Positions 1 to 7,484 of a stretch of 22,992 nt of DNA are shown here, in pieces. Below the pieces are notes generated by a model that was given only the letters and a program-made list of their open reading frames with translations, was not told the DNA's origin and made no database searches. How positions within the stretch are numbered: the stretch's first letter is position 1; every line of letters begins with the position of its first letter. A program made the translations under genes and the position numbers. This DNA is from a virus: IMG/VR virus record IMGVR_UViG_3300018018_000031, positions 1 through 22,992 of that record. One strand, 5' to 3'.

Positions 1-2
1 AG

Positions 3-257
3 GCTGGCGACTCCATTCTCACTCAATTATGGATTAAATGTAAAACAACTTTATCTGCGCAATTTTATATTTACGCCGGAGTTATTACGTGGCGAGAACG
101 AACTGCCGAAGATGCGGTAATTGAGTGCGGTAAACTGGAAAGCGGTAAAATTGAGTTTGGCACTTTAAAAGAGTTGGGAACAGGAGAAGTTAGTTTGTCC
201 GGCAAGGAAGTAGAGGTAAAACTTGATGGCAAGACTTATATTGCGGTAATTCGTTAA
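3..257 (+). CDS. Hypothetical protein, C-terminal fragment
   Basis: An open frame runs in from the left edge and stops at TAA 255-257, giving 84 residues whose start lies outside the window. The protein is soluble-looking, with an aromatic stretch (WIKCKTT...AQFYIYAGVITW) followed by alternating short Gly-rich beta-like segments (GKLESGKIEFG, GTGEVSLSGKEVEVKLDGK), which suggests a small beta domain. I do not recognise the family. It is followed after 4 nt by another short gene on the same strand, so it is probably the upstream member of the small plus-strand gene cluster. The open frame and its compact junction to the next gene are seen directly; no function can be inferred. Confidence 0.6.
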   Translation, partial: AGDSILTQLWIKCKTTLSAQFYIYAGVITWRERTAEDAVIECGKLESGKIEFGTLKELGTGEVSLSGKEVEVKLDGKTYIAVIR

Positions 258-261
258 TTAT

Positions 262-474
262 ATGAACACCTGCCAATGTGCCTGCCACGATAAAAAACTA
301 ATCAAAATATGTCCCAACGGCTTGTTGCATTCCTCTATGTGCTGTCTAAAAATGTGGGGGAAGTTGGAAAAGGAAAGTATGTGTAAAACCGAACAGCATT
401 GTAATAGATGTAGTTATCAAACAAATGAAGGTTTAGCCATAACCGGTTGTGATTATTGTGGTTGTCATCGCTAA
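262..474 (+). CDS. Cysteine-rich small protein, probable metal binder
   Basis: This 70-residue protein contains twelve cysteines: C4, C6, C8, C17, C27, C28, C41, C47, C50, C63, C66 and C68. Nearby histidines are H9, H23, H46 and H69. The CxCxCH, HCxxC and CxxCxCH clusters look like zinc-binding ligands. There is no signal peptide or membrane segment, which argues against a secreted disulfide-rich peptide, although this is not excluded. The ATG lies 4 nt after the previous stop, with an AT-rich leader and no clear Shine-Dalgarno sequence. Its end overlaps the start of the next gene by 19 nt. I do not recognise a family. A spurious frame with this many patterned Cys/His residues is unlikely but possible. 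Confidence 0.55.
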   Translation: MNTCQCACHDKKLIKICPNGLLHSSMCCLKMWGKLEKESMCKTEQHCNRCSYQTNEGLAITGCDYCGCHR

Positions 475-668
475 AAGAAGAATTTAAAAAACAATGGCCT
501 TTGTTAAATGATTGGGATGAAATTGCCGACTGGTGGCTGGATAAAATCGGACAGATGATTGACGATTTAGAAAGTAATCCTATTACACACGCAAGACAAA
601 CTGGCGAATGGACTCTCCAGTATTGGATTGAAGCTAAACAAAGACAATTAAGAGATAAATATTTATGA
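456..668 (+). CDS. Small acidic/aromatic protein of unknown function
   Basis: This 70-residue protein starts at a TTG (456; another TTG at 462 is possible) because no suitable ATG exists near the N-terminus. It is Trp-rich (W2, W14, W19, W26, W27 and others) and predicted largely helical, with an N-terminal EEFKKQWPLLNDWDE pattern. The next gene begins similarly (WEEEFDKRFPDW), so the two may belong to the same broad class of small early phage proteins. The end overlaps the downstream ATG as ATGA, which supports translation of both. I do not recognise a function. Confidence 0.6.
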   Translation: MWLSSLKEEFKKQWPLLNDWDEIADWWLDKIGQMIDDLESNPITHARQTGEWTLQYWIEAKQRQLRDKYL

Positions 669-922
669 ACTCCACAAATGATTGGGAAGAAGAGTTTGAT
701 AAACGATTTCCTGATTGGCAATGGGGAATGGGGAAGAAGGATGTTTCGGACTTTATCCGCACCCTTTTAGCCTCCCAAAAATCCGCTTTGCTGGATGGGC
801 TAGTGATGAAGAAAAAAGATGACCCGTGGGCTTATGGTTTTAATCTAGATATGACAACAGGTTATAACCAAGCCGTCCGCGAGCAAAACGAACGGATAAA
901 GGAGGCAAGGATTAAGAGATAA
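665..922 (+). CDS. Small hypothetical protein, EEF-K-F type
   Basis: This 85-residue protein has an N-terminal EEFDKRFPDW segment, a KKDVSDFIRTLL helix, and a C-terminal GYNQAVREQNERIKEA helix. Short proteins with this EF...F and GYNxA layout are, from general knowledge, common in metagenomic phage and Patescibacteria contigs, but their role is unknown to me. The ATG overlaps the TGA of the preceding gene (ATGA), so the two are translationally coupled. There is no membrane segment or cysteine motif. A 35-nt gap separates it from the next gene. Confidence 0.65.
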   Translation: MNSTNDWEEEFDKRFPDWQWGMGKKDVSDFIRTLLASQKSALLDGLVMKKKDDPWAYGFNLDMTTGYNQAVREQNERIKEARIKR

Positions 923-957
923 ACTTTAATTTTTAACAAATTGAAAGCAGGTGAGGT

Positions 958-1203
958 ATGAAATTTAAACATATGGGCGGAGGTTGCCGATTGGACAAGC
1001 TGGACGGCAAGCAATGCGATGATGATTACCAAAGTGAAGACGGCAAAATTAAGTTTACGGTTTATACTGATAATATCGGCCATACTTACTTACCTGAAGA
1101 ATTTGAATTTAGCGGCCAAATGTCTGAAATAAAAATGTTTGAACTACAAGAAATTGAAAAAGCTAAAACCGAAAATCTTAAAAATACTTTATCGGAAGTC
1201 TAA
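958..1203 (+). CDS. Hypothetical protein, 81 residues
   Basis: The ATG at 958 is preceded by a good Shine-Dalgarno sequence (AGGTGAGG), one of the few strong ones in the plus-strand cluster. The first half is Gly/Asp-rich with two Cys (C10, C20) and a probable beta segment (GKIKFTVYTDNIGHTY). The second half is a charged helix (EIKMFELQEIEKAKTENLKNTL) that may form a coiled coil. I do not recognise the family. It sits between two other small genes on the same strand. Confidence 0.65.
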   Translation: MKFKHMGGGCRLDKLDGKQCDDDYQSEDGKIKFTVYTDNIGHTYLPEEFEFSGQMSEIKMFELQEIEKAKTENLKNTLSEV

Positions 1204-1228
1204 AGATTAAGGGATTAAGATAAAATAT

Positions 1229-1441
1229 ATGGAAAAACTACCAGAAAATCCAAATGAATTGAAACTTTTAGTCGGTGATGTTTTAAAAAGTGAGATGCTT
1301 TTTGTCAAAAAAATCAACGACCTCATTAGCCGCCAAGCCAAGATTGAGGAAGCGGTGAGGTATTTGGCGGATATTATTGGCGCAGAATTTGAACGACTAC
1401 GCGAGATTAACGATAAAATCAGCGAGATTTTAAAGGATTAA
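1229..1441 (+). CDS. Short coiled-coil protein
   Basis: This 70-residue protein is predicted to be almost entirely helical, with heptad-like spacing of Leu/Ile (LKLLVGDVLKSEMLFVKKINDLI and later FERLREINDKISEIL). It probably oligomerises. There is no membrane segment or catalytic motif. It is the last gene of the plus-strand cluster and is followed within 6 nt by the start of a bidirectional terminator. The ATG follows an AT-rich leader with GGGATTAAG about 15 nt upstream, which is at best a weak ribosome site. The function is unknown. Confidence 0.65.
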   Translation: MEKLPENPNELKLLVGDVLKSEMLFVKKINDLISRQAKIEEAVRYLADIIGAEFERLREINDKISEILKD

Positions 1442-1446
1442 GATGC

Positions 1447-1492
1447 AAAAAAAGAAACCGCAGTAAGGGCTGCGGAAGCCAAAAGGCTTTTT
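1447..1492. terminator. Bidirectional intrinsic terminator between convergent gene blocks
   Basis: On the plus strand a hairpin (AAGCC-AAAA-GGCTT, 1476-1489) is followed by a T run (1488-1492). On the minus strand a hairpin (CCGCAG...CTGCGG, arms 1470-1475 and 1458-1463) is followed by TTTCTTTTTTT (1457-1447). The element sits between the last plus-strand gene and the last minus-strand gene, as expected for convergent transcription units. Confidence 0.75.
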
Positions 1493-1534
1493 AGTGGGGA
1501 GTTACCTGCGTGGAGTTTGGAGGATTGATGCGGG

Positions 1535-1568
1535 ACGGCTACCAGCTCGCGGTAGCCGTTTTCTTCTT
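1535..1568 (+). terminator. Strong hairpin with T-rich tail
   Basis: A perfect 9-bp inverted repeat (ACGGCTACC / GGTAGCCGT, 7-nt loop) is followed on the plus strand by TTTTCTTCTT. It could be a backup terminator for read-through from the plus-strand genes. The same hairpin covers the last codons and stop of the 33-residue minus-strand peptide, where no T run follows, so in that direction it would act as an RNA 3' stabiliser at most. Confidence 0.5.
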
Positions 1569-1640
1569 GGTGTTCAGCATGCCGTTCAGTTGAGCCGCGA
1601 TGTTCGCCTGAGCAGCAGTCACGATGGTCGTTCGGGTCAT
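1539..1640 (-). CDS. 33-residue peptide with strong ribosome binding site
   Basis: ATG at 1640 is preceded by AGGAGGTG with 4 nt spacing, which makes a start here very likely. The peptide begins MTRTTIVTAAQANIAAQLNG and ends in KKKTATASW. It is Ala/Thr/Asn-rich with a short amphipathic helix and a basic patch, and has no membrane segment. A second copy of AGGAGGTG lies just after the stop of the upstream gene (near 1671-1678) with no start codon next to it. I do not recognise the product. It is the last gene of the long minus-strand transcript. Confidence 0.55.
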   Translation of the reverse strand: MTRTTIVTAAQANIAAQLNGMLNTKKKTATASW

Positions 1641-1679
1641 ATGCACCTCCTAGGATGCCGTTAGTTTCGGACCACCTCC

Positions 1680-1865
1680 TTAGGCTTGGGCTTCAGGGGT
1701 GGGCTGATTGGTTTTCTTGGTTTCAGTTTGTAAAGTCGGCTCTGCATTCTTTGCCTCCAGATAGAATTCAACTGCGCACTTAACACAGACAGACCTGTTG
1801 TCAAACAGAAGAGCGAACATCTGCCCCGCTCCGTGCTTTGGGCACACTCCCAGATAGAAACTCAT
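1680..1865 (-). CDS. Small zinc-finger-like protein
   Basis: This 61-residue protein has a CPKHG motif (C8, H11) followed at about residues 27-30 by CVKC, a CxxH...CxxC arrangement that would bind one zinc ion. The C-terminal third is polar and Thr/Pro/Gln-rich, probably disordered. The start is well supported by AAGGAGG just upstream of the ATG. Its position after the tail genes and a membrane protein places it at the end of the late transcript. The ligands are seen directly; zinc binding is inferred and the function is unknown. Confidence 0.7.
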   Translation of the reverse strand: MSFYLGVCPKHGAGQMFALLFDNRSVCVKCAVEFYLEAKNAEPTLQTETKKTNQPTPEAQA

Positions 1866-1885
1866 AAGTCCTCCTTGACTAAATA

Positions 1886-1925
1886 AGAGCTACAAAGTTA
1901 CTCTCGAAAATTGTAGCCCTTTTTT
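1886..1925. terminator. Hairpin with T run between small late genes
   Basis: Arms 1886-1894 and 1912-1920 (AGAGCTACA / TGTAGCCCT) pair over 9 positions, fully with one G-U in the minus-strand RNA. The T run (1920-1925) is on the plus strand, although the genes on both sides read on the minus strand. It may be an attenuator, an RNA-processing site, or a terminator of antisense transcription. Its role is uncertain. Confidence 0.35.
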
Positions 1926-1953
1926 AATCTCCTAATCTACTATGAAGAATAGG

Positions 1954-2148
1954 CTACTTTGTCAGAACACTATTGCCGTAAGACTGAGATGGATTCAGAT
2001 GGAAATAATTAATCAGAAGAAATCCTAGTACGCCAATTATTGCATCAGCTCCAGGAAAATTCGGTAAGGTATGAGTAACACCAACCAAACCGAAATAAAC
2101 GAAAACTACTAGAGTGGTGTAAAAGCCTCTTGATTTAAAAAGTTTCAT
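1954..2148 (-). CDS. Small membrane protein, possible holin
   Basis: This 64-residue protein has a basic N-terminus (MKLFKSRG), a first hydrophobic segment at about 9-26 (FYTTLVVFVYFGLVGVTH), a short polar turn with Pro/Gly/Asp, and a second hydrophobic segment at about 34-52 (ADAIIGVLGFLLINYFHL). Two membrane segments in under 70 residues fit a class II-like holin, but many small phage membrane proteins look alike. The start is preceded by AAGGTGGTG, a good ribosome site. A second lysis-type membrane protein and the M23 peptidase are far away near 21 kb, so the holin assignment is only a possibility. Confidence 0.65.
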   Translation of the reverse strand: MKLFKSRGFYTTLVVFVYFGLVGVTHTLPNFPGADAIIGVLGFLLINYFHLNPSQSYGNSVLTK

Positions 2149-2178
2149 AATATCACCACCTTCGTTTGAGATTAATTT

Positions 2179-2598
2179 TTAGAATGACGCTAAACTAGCT
2201 CGTCGCCAAGTATTCGTATCAATGCAGATATAAAAATAAGTAGTGCTCCACGCAACCTGTCCTTTAATGCCTGCGGAAGATGAAGTAGTTGGTATGGTTG
2301 ATAGCGTCAAAGCGCTGGTTTTAGCCAACTGGCCGAGGACATAAGAAATTACCATGCTGCCAGCTTTTGTCTCGCTAAAAGTGTCCACTCGACAAGTCAT
2401 CCCTGCGGCAATAGTATTCGGGTCAAGAGTGCTGGCAAGCGGGATATTCTTGATAATTGTCTGCGGATTCTCTATGAAGAAAACATTAGCCGTCCTTGCC
2501 GAGACGTTCACACTGCTGATCGTTGCACGTTTGAATGTAGAAGGCGACAGCTTGCCTTGCTGCCATTTGAACAATTGGTTTGAGGATACTCTGGACAT
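2179..2598 (-). CDS. Tail appendage/fibre-like structural protein
   Basis: This 139-residue protein begins with ATG at 2598, 4 nt after the stop of the large tail gene. A longer upstream reading frame would overlap that gene and is less likely. The body is Ser/Thr-rich and beta-like. The C-terminus (GIKGQVAWSTTYFYICID plus TNTWRRASL) matches the G-x-x-G-Q-(I/V)-A-x-D/S...YxYxC...WxRxxL ending seen, from general knowledge, in many phage tail fibres and appendages. It probably forms a trimeric or oligomeric tail accessory. The leader is A/T only, with no Shine-Dalgarno sequence. It lies directly downstream of the receptor-binding tip gene, consistent with a host-contact role. Confidence 0.7.
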   Translation of the reverse strand: MSRVSSNQLFKWQQGKLSPSTFKRATISSVNVSARTANVFFIENPQTIIKNIPLASTLDPNTIAAGMTCRVDTFSETKAGSMVISYVLGQLAKTSALTLSTIPTTSSSAGIKGQVAWSTTYFYICIDTNTWRRASLASF

Positions 2599-2602
2599 AA
2601 AA

Positions 2603-5600
2603 TTATAGATTTCCGCTTTGAATTGAAATTGAATAATCGGTATTATGGCTGCCTCCGCCTTCATTCAAAGTCTGTCCGTAAACGCGAGTGGACGCATCCA
2701 CGCCAGATGTATTGTTGCCTGTATTGGTCACAGTAATTGCATCAAAAAGTTCCGACCCAACATTCATCACCTGAGTGGGAGTATATTGATTGACATACTG
2801 GCTGTAGTCTATCAGTTCCTTATTGGCTCGAGTCTGAGCATCTCCGACCGTCGTGATGTTATAATCCACAACAATTGCTTCTCTCGTCGGCTGACCAGCC
2901 ATTAAGGTAGTATTGCGAGCTGTGGCTTGAACGCCAGTGCCATATACTGTCACCTGTGTAACATATTCCTTGTCCGAATTGTCCACCTGCTGATTCCAAA
3001 TCTGTCCGCTGTATAAATAGCCAGAAACATCTGCGGAGGAAAGCAAAATCATCTTCATCCGTCCAAGCAAGTCGGAAAAGAACCAACCATAGATGCTTTG
3101 TATTAGAGTGAACAATGAGTTCTCTGCATCATCTCCTGGATTGAAAGAAAATGACTGCACTGGCTTCCAGAAATAAGGCGAACTGATATCCTTGACTGTA
3201 ACAGTGGAATTGCTGTCACTAGCCGCAAAACCCCAGTAGCCAGTCGTCAAGTTAGCCAGCTGGCTATTGTTGTCATTCCAAGAAGCCACCATCACTCCAT
3301 CAATAAAAGCATACATCCAGCCATCTATCATAGTAATCTGGTACTTGTGATACTGGGTAAGGTCTATATTCAAAGAGCCGAATGCAGGAGGAGATGCGGC
3401 CAAATAATCATCAGCGGCAGAATTCGGGAAGATGTAAGTGTTAGCTCCAACATCAAATCTTTCAAAGCGACAGGCGGTTAAGCCGTTACTGTCCACATAC
3501 TGCCAGATGCGAAAGACATAACTTTTCCAAGGAGCGTAGCCTCCTCCAGTTGGAGTATTGCGAAAATAGAAACATAACCCAAACACCTTATCAGCGCCTG
3601 TAAGTATTGGCGTCACTTTCGCGGTAAACAACACTTCGCCATTGCTAATTTGTTTTGCAGATTCATTATTCATCGCATAACTGCTGGGAGGAATGACTAA
3701 CTTGCGATTCTGGACAGTAAAAGTTCCATAATAAGACGGCAGCGTCAAAAGATCTGTAAACTGATTCTGCGCAATGATATCTGTAATTCCCGCTCGAGCT
3801 GCCAATGATTTCGTAAGAGTAAAGATATTACTAATTGGACCAAATTGTGTGTAGCGGAAATAACTAAAAGGAACACTCACCCTTTTACATCCCAGTGCAA
3901 CCGTCCAAGACTTTTGGAGACTGGCAGTTGCTGCAAAATCTGAAGTCAAATCGATTTCTCCAGACGTATAACTTTTCAGCAAAGTGGCATCATTCCAAAC
4001 ATCCAAAGGATTGCCTGAAAAAAGCGCTGCATCACTATACATAAAATTCCATTTGTAATAATCATACTGTCTTACAAAAAATGCCCGACTGTCACCAGCC
4101 GATGGTCTTGTGATAGCTCCCCAATCTTTCGTTCCTCCATCTATACCAGATGTGATAGCGCCATTGATGCACTTATCAATAGACCATCCATGAGCGGAAT
4201 TCACCGACAATCTTAACCAATTGTTTGAATCAATATAGAATGCATAAATATAGGAATAGTTTGGCGGAGAAATTTGAAGATTATTTCCAGGCGTTCCCGC
4301 GTTGACAACCAAAAGTGAACTTTCGGTCATCTGGAAAGGCATGGCTAAAGTAACGACCATATCGCCTGCTATAACGCTAGTTGTCTCTACGGCATTTCCA
4401 CTTTCTACCCATGTGCCATTGATTTGATTCCAGTTGCTCAAGGTAGTGCCGTCAAATACATCCGCATAGAAAAAAGGTCCGAGCCACTGGAGAGCAAATC
4501 GAGTAATCAAAAGTTTTAACTTTTTAAACCAATCCCGTCCAGCGATGGCTAAGTCATTCTGATTGCCAGAAATCTGTTGAGTCACATCATCAATATAATA
4601 AACATTCCGTGGCACAAGCTCTTGGACACCACTAGCGTTGTAATAACCTTGCCACAGAGCAATCTTGCTGTTGCTTGCTATGGCTGCTGCTCCAGGTTTT
4701 GTCGGACTTGCTCCCACCCACTGGTTGTTCTGATTGGCAACCTGTAAATTGATAGATGATGGCTGGCCTGCAGTTTCCTGTATTGTATAACCGATAACAT
4801 CTGTTGAAATATCAGCTACGATGTTATTGTGGACAAACTGATATATCTGATTGCCGCCGCAAATGTAGTAATAATTGTCTTGCGCTACAAAAGATTGCAG
4901 CTGATTGCTGGCGCTCGGCTCTACAATTTCAGTGCCACTTGCATTTACCATGATTTCAGGATAACTGAAATTCTGACCATCAACCGAATGAATCAATTGA
5001 TAATTCTCGTGAGTTGTGATAGTGACTGAAGTCGCTCCTTGAGCTGAAGGAGAAATAGAATCCACTGTAACAGCCTTTAAAAGGATGTCGATATAATCAT
5101 TTTGCAAAACAGCTCTAGGGAACAGATACTGATTTTGATTGGCATAATTTGCAGAATCTGCAGCAATAATTGCTGTCGGTGGCAGCCAAAGATCGGGAGT
5201 CAAACTGCCTCCAGTGCCAGAAGAGCGTCGTGACAAACCTGTTAGCCATAATGCATAGTTGGGATTTTGAGTGGATGCTTTATTGTTTGGTGTGTCAATT
5301 ATGCTGCGGAATCCGCAGAAGACCATGTAATCAATTCCGTTAATGTAGTAAGAATCAAACGAATGAATCGTCCAGTCTTGGCTATTGACATTTCCTCCCC
5401 AAGTATACGGAGCAAGAATGTTGTAGGACGTGTAAGGAAAAGGTGAAACCGAATACTTAAGATCGTAAGAAGTATAGCCAGAACTCATCGCGCTGCTGTT
5501 GGGACAGAGATATAAAATACCACTTGTCATTGTGCCGCTGACTAAACGAGGCTTCATCAAAGCGAGATATAGATTCAATGTTGCAGCAGAGTTATAACTA

Positions 5601-7063
5601 GCTATCGGTAAATCGGACATCTTATATCCAGCATACGCAGAGTTTTGTAGCGTCCATGTTTGTCCGCTGTCATCTGAACTCCAAATGCACAATCCAAGAT
5701 AATTGCCGAAATAATAGCCTAACGAACCATCAAAATTAGTAAAATAAGCCACATCAATATGGTAGTAGCTGTTGTGCATCTCAGAAACAGCAATCGCCAC
5801 CTGATTAACAGCATAAGCAGACACCACACCGCTATTGGTATCAAGAACTGTATCGCTGTCCCAAGAACCGCTTCCAAGATTGCGTCCTTTGTAAAAATGA
5901 ATATGATTGCTGGCGTCAAATCCTGCGGCTACGATATTGCCATCAGGCGTTGGTGCTGCTGAACCAAAAGAGTATGGCGGTGTGTTTGTAAAGATGTTTG
6001 CAGTCGGCTTGATGGTGTCGTCGATAATTTGTGTGGTAAAATAAGGTCGCACGGTATACTGCTGTTGAGCAGTTTCTAATGTCTGAGTCAACCATTTATA
6101 GCCAGAGACAGACAGTGTTGCAGGTAAATCTTCTTCTTCAATTGCGATACTTGGACTGACACTTGGTGAAATTGACGGAGATAATGAAGGAGAAAGAGAT
6201 GGTGATTTTGAAGCTGAAGGACTTAATGAAGGAGAAACCGAAGGTGAAAGACTTGGTGATTTACTTGGACTTTTACTCGGAGAAATCGAAACACTCGGTG
6301 AAACAGATGGACTAATGCTAGGAGATTTTGAGGCGCTCGGAGAAATAGAAGCACTTGGTGAAACAGATGGACTGATTGATGGAGATTTTGATGGACTAAT
6401 GGAAGGAGATAAACTGGGAGAAACTGAAGGTTCAATAGCTGGAGCAAATGAAACAAGTACTCCAGCCCAATCTTTGTTCCCACCAAAACCATTATTAAAT
6501 GCTATACTCTGAGAACCTGTTCCAACTGTTCCATTGCTGTCTCCTGTCCCATAACCATTAGTGGAGCTGGCTGTTTCTAAAAGATTCGAACCACAGGTCA
6601 TACTATAACCATAATGGGAAGCCGCCACACCAGAGATCCAGCAGTTTGAAGCCACGACTGTCGTAGCTATAGAAAAAGTTCCATCGGGATTGCCATAACT
6701 GCCCTGTTTTACGTTTTGTGAATCGGGAAATCCAGTTTGTAAAACTCCAGTATAAGAAACTGTTCCAGCGTAAACTTCTGTAGAATTAACATTGCCTGGT
6801 GTAATCACCACATTATGAGTGCCAGTGGCAGGAGCAATGAGCCAAAACAGAAAAGCAGAAACATTTCCGTTGCCATTGTCTTCATAAATTAAATTCATTG
6901 CCACACTATTATAAGTGGCAGACATCCCAGCGGCACTAATGTTTATTTCTCCTCCTACTAAAAGTAACAGATCGCTTCCAGTACAAGTATGAGCAATCGT
7001 CAAAGGATTAGCATTGGTGATATCGGTGGCACCGCCTTTATTTTTGTAATCAAATGCTATCAT
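2603..7063 (-). CDS. Giant modular tail tip / receptor-binding protein (1486 residues)
   Basis: This is the largest gene in the window and a mosaic. Residues 1 to about 208 form a beta-sandwich-like module (SDLLLLVGGEINISAAG, ATGTHNVVITPG). About 211-309 is an (SPSx)n low-complexity linker. From about 320, a beta-propeller-like region contains an Asp-box (SSDDSGQTWTL, near residue 464), as in sialidase-type propellers. Further on are concanavalin/LamG-like segments (SNWNQINGTWVESG near 880; YQITMIDGWMYAFIDG near 1244). The last ~170 residues (GWFFSDLLGRMKMILLSSAD, VTQVTVYGTG) resemble phage tail hub/tip proteins. No catalytic residues for a glycosidase are evident. Its place after the tape measure and small tail proteins fits a central tip protein carrying fused adsorption domains. 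The tail role is fairly sure; individual domain calls are inferred from motifs only. Confidence 0.8.
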   Translation of the reverse strand: MIAFDYKNKGGATDITNANPLTIAHTCTGSDLLLLVGGEINISAAGMSATYNSVAMNLIYEDNGNGNVSAFLFWLIAPATGTHNVVITPGNVNSTEVYAGTVSYTGVLQTGFPDSQNVKQGSYGNPDGTFSIATTVVASNCWISGVAASHYGYSMTCGSNLLETASSTNGYGTGDSNGTVGTGSQSIAFNNGFGGNKDWAGVLVSFAPAIEPSVSPSLSPSISPSKSPSISPSVSPSASISPSASKSPSISPSVSPSVSISPSKSPSKSPSLSPSVSPSLSPSASKSPSLSPSLSPSISPSVSPSIAIEEEDLPATLSVSGYKWLTQTLETAQQQYTVRPYFTTQIIDDTIKPTANIFTNTPPYSFGSAAPTPDGNIVAAGFDASNHIHFYKGRNLGSGSWDSDTVLDTNSGVVSAYAVNQVAIAVSEMHNSYYHIDVAYFTNFDGSLGYYFGNYLGLCIWSSDDSGQTWTLQNSAYAGYKMSDLPIASYNSAATLNLYLALMKPRLVSGTMTSGILYLCPNSSAMSSGYTSYDLKYSVSPFPYTSYNILAPYTWGGNVNSQDWTIHSFDSYYINGIDYMVFCGFRSIIDTPNNKASTQNPNYALWLTGLSRRSSGTGGSLTPDLWLPPTAIIAADSANYANQNQYLFPRAVLQNDYIDILLKAVTVDSISPSAQGATSVTITTHENYQLIHSVDGQNFSYPEIMVNASGTEIVEPSASNQLQSFVAQDNYYYICGGNQIYQFVHNNIVADISTDVIGYTIQETAGQPSSINLQVANQNNQWVGASPTKPGAAAIASNSKIALWQGYYNASGVQELVPRNVYYIDDVTQQISGNQNDLAIAGRDWFKKLKLLITRFALQWLGPFFYADVFDGTTLSNWNQINGTWVESGNAVETTSVIAGDMVVTLAMPFQMTESSLLVVNAGTPGNNLQISPPNYSYIYAFYIDSNNWLRLSVNSAHGWSIDKCINGAITSGIDGGTKDWGAITRPSAGDSRAFFVRQYDYYKWNFMYSDAALFSGNPLDVWNDATLLKSYTSGEIDLTSDFAATASLQKSWTVALGCKRVSVPFSYFRYTQFGPISNIFTLTKSLAARAGITDIIAQNQFTDLLTLPSYYGTFTVQNRKLVIPPSSYAMNNESAKQISNGEVLFTAKVTPILTGADKVFGLCFYFRNTPTGGGYAPWKSYVFRIWQYVDSNGLTACRFERFDVGANTYIFPNSAADDYLAASPPAFGSLNIDLTQYHKYQITMIDGWMYAFIDGVMVASWNDNNSQLANLTTGYWGFAASDSNSTVTVKDISSPYFWKPVQSFSFNPGDDAENSLFTLIQSIYGWFFSDLLGRMKMILLSSADVSGYLYSGQIWNQQVDNSDKEYVTQVTVYGTGVQATARNTTLMAGQPTREAIVVDYNITTVGDAQTRANKELIDYSQYVNQYTPTQVMNVGSELFDAITVTNTGNNTSGVDASTRVYGQTLNEGGGSHNTDYSISIQSGNL
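6150..6432 (-). repeat. (SPSx)n repeat tract in tail tip gene
   Basis: About 100 codons encode SPS followed by I, V, L, K or A, with 12-nt periodicity and imperfect 24-nt and longer repeats in DNA. The tract separates the N-terminal beta module from the propeller-like region, so it is likely an extended flexible linker. Two further genes in the window have the same type of tract. Confidence 0.9.
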
Positions 7064-7064
7064 A

Positions 7065-7484
7065 CTATTTTCTTACACCTTGGATGCTGTTCTCCAAAGC
7101 ATTGATAAACCTTTCTTCAATCACACAACCATTCTTTATTAAACCGACACCTCTGCCTACTACAGTCTGCTGGTCTATTCCAGTGGCAAGCAATCGCTCT
7201 GAACGTATAAATTGATAAACTTCTGCATCTTCTGGAATGCTGTCAATGTATATTTCTTTGCCTGCAAACGATATGCGAATGCTCTTAACAGGAAACTTTG
7301 AAACATAAAAAACCTTTTTCTTGTCGACAAACTCCGCTTCTTTCTGAACTGCGAATTCTGACCAGTTGACGTCTTTTTCTGATATAGCAGATCCATCAGC
7401 AAAGACTACTTCAAAATAAGAATCGGGTGATAATCCCCGCTCTTCTAAAGTTTGGTTTGTCTTTTGAATCTGGTCTGCAATCAT
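7065..7484 (-). CDS. Tail-module protein of unknown function
   Basis: This 139-residue soluble, mixed alpha/beta protein has a charged central region (FVDKKKVFYVSKFPVKSIRI) and a Gly-rich turn near the C-terminus (GRGVGLIKNG). An ATG at 7484 overlaps the TGA of the upstream gene (ATGA) and is preferred over an upstream TTG. The stop lies 1 nt before the start of the giant tip gene. I do not recognise the family. It may be a tip-assembly or chaperone-like factor, judged only from its place between tail structural genes. Confidence 0.7.
   Translation of the reverse strand: MIADQIQKTNQTLEERGLSPDSYFEVVFADGSAISEKDVNWSEFAVQKEAEFVDKKKVFYVSKFPVKSIRISFAGKEIYIDSIPEDAEVYQFIRSERLLATGIDQQTVVGRGVGLIKNGCVIEERFINALENSIQGVRK

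Noticed and set aside
335-721. Minus-strand 128-codon ORF
   Set aside because: It is antisense to three overlapping plus-strand genes that are linked by short overlaps, including one ATGA junction. It has no ribosome site and no recognisable features.
2179-2664. Longer 161-codon version of the tail appendage gene
   Set aside because: Its extra 22 codons overlap the large tail gene; the ATG at 2598 follows that gene's stop by 4 nt.
2179-7063. Diversity-generating retroelement target in the tail genes
   Set aside because: No reverse transcriptase, template repeat or C-type-lectin ending is visible in the window.
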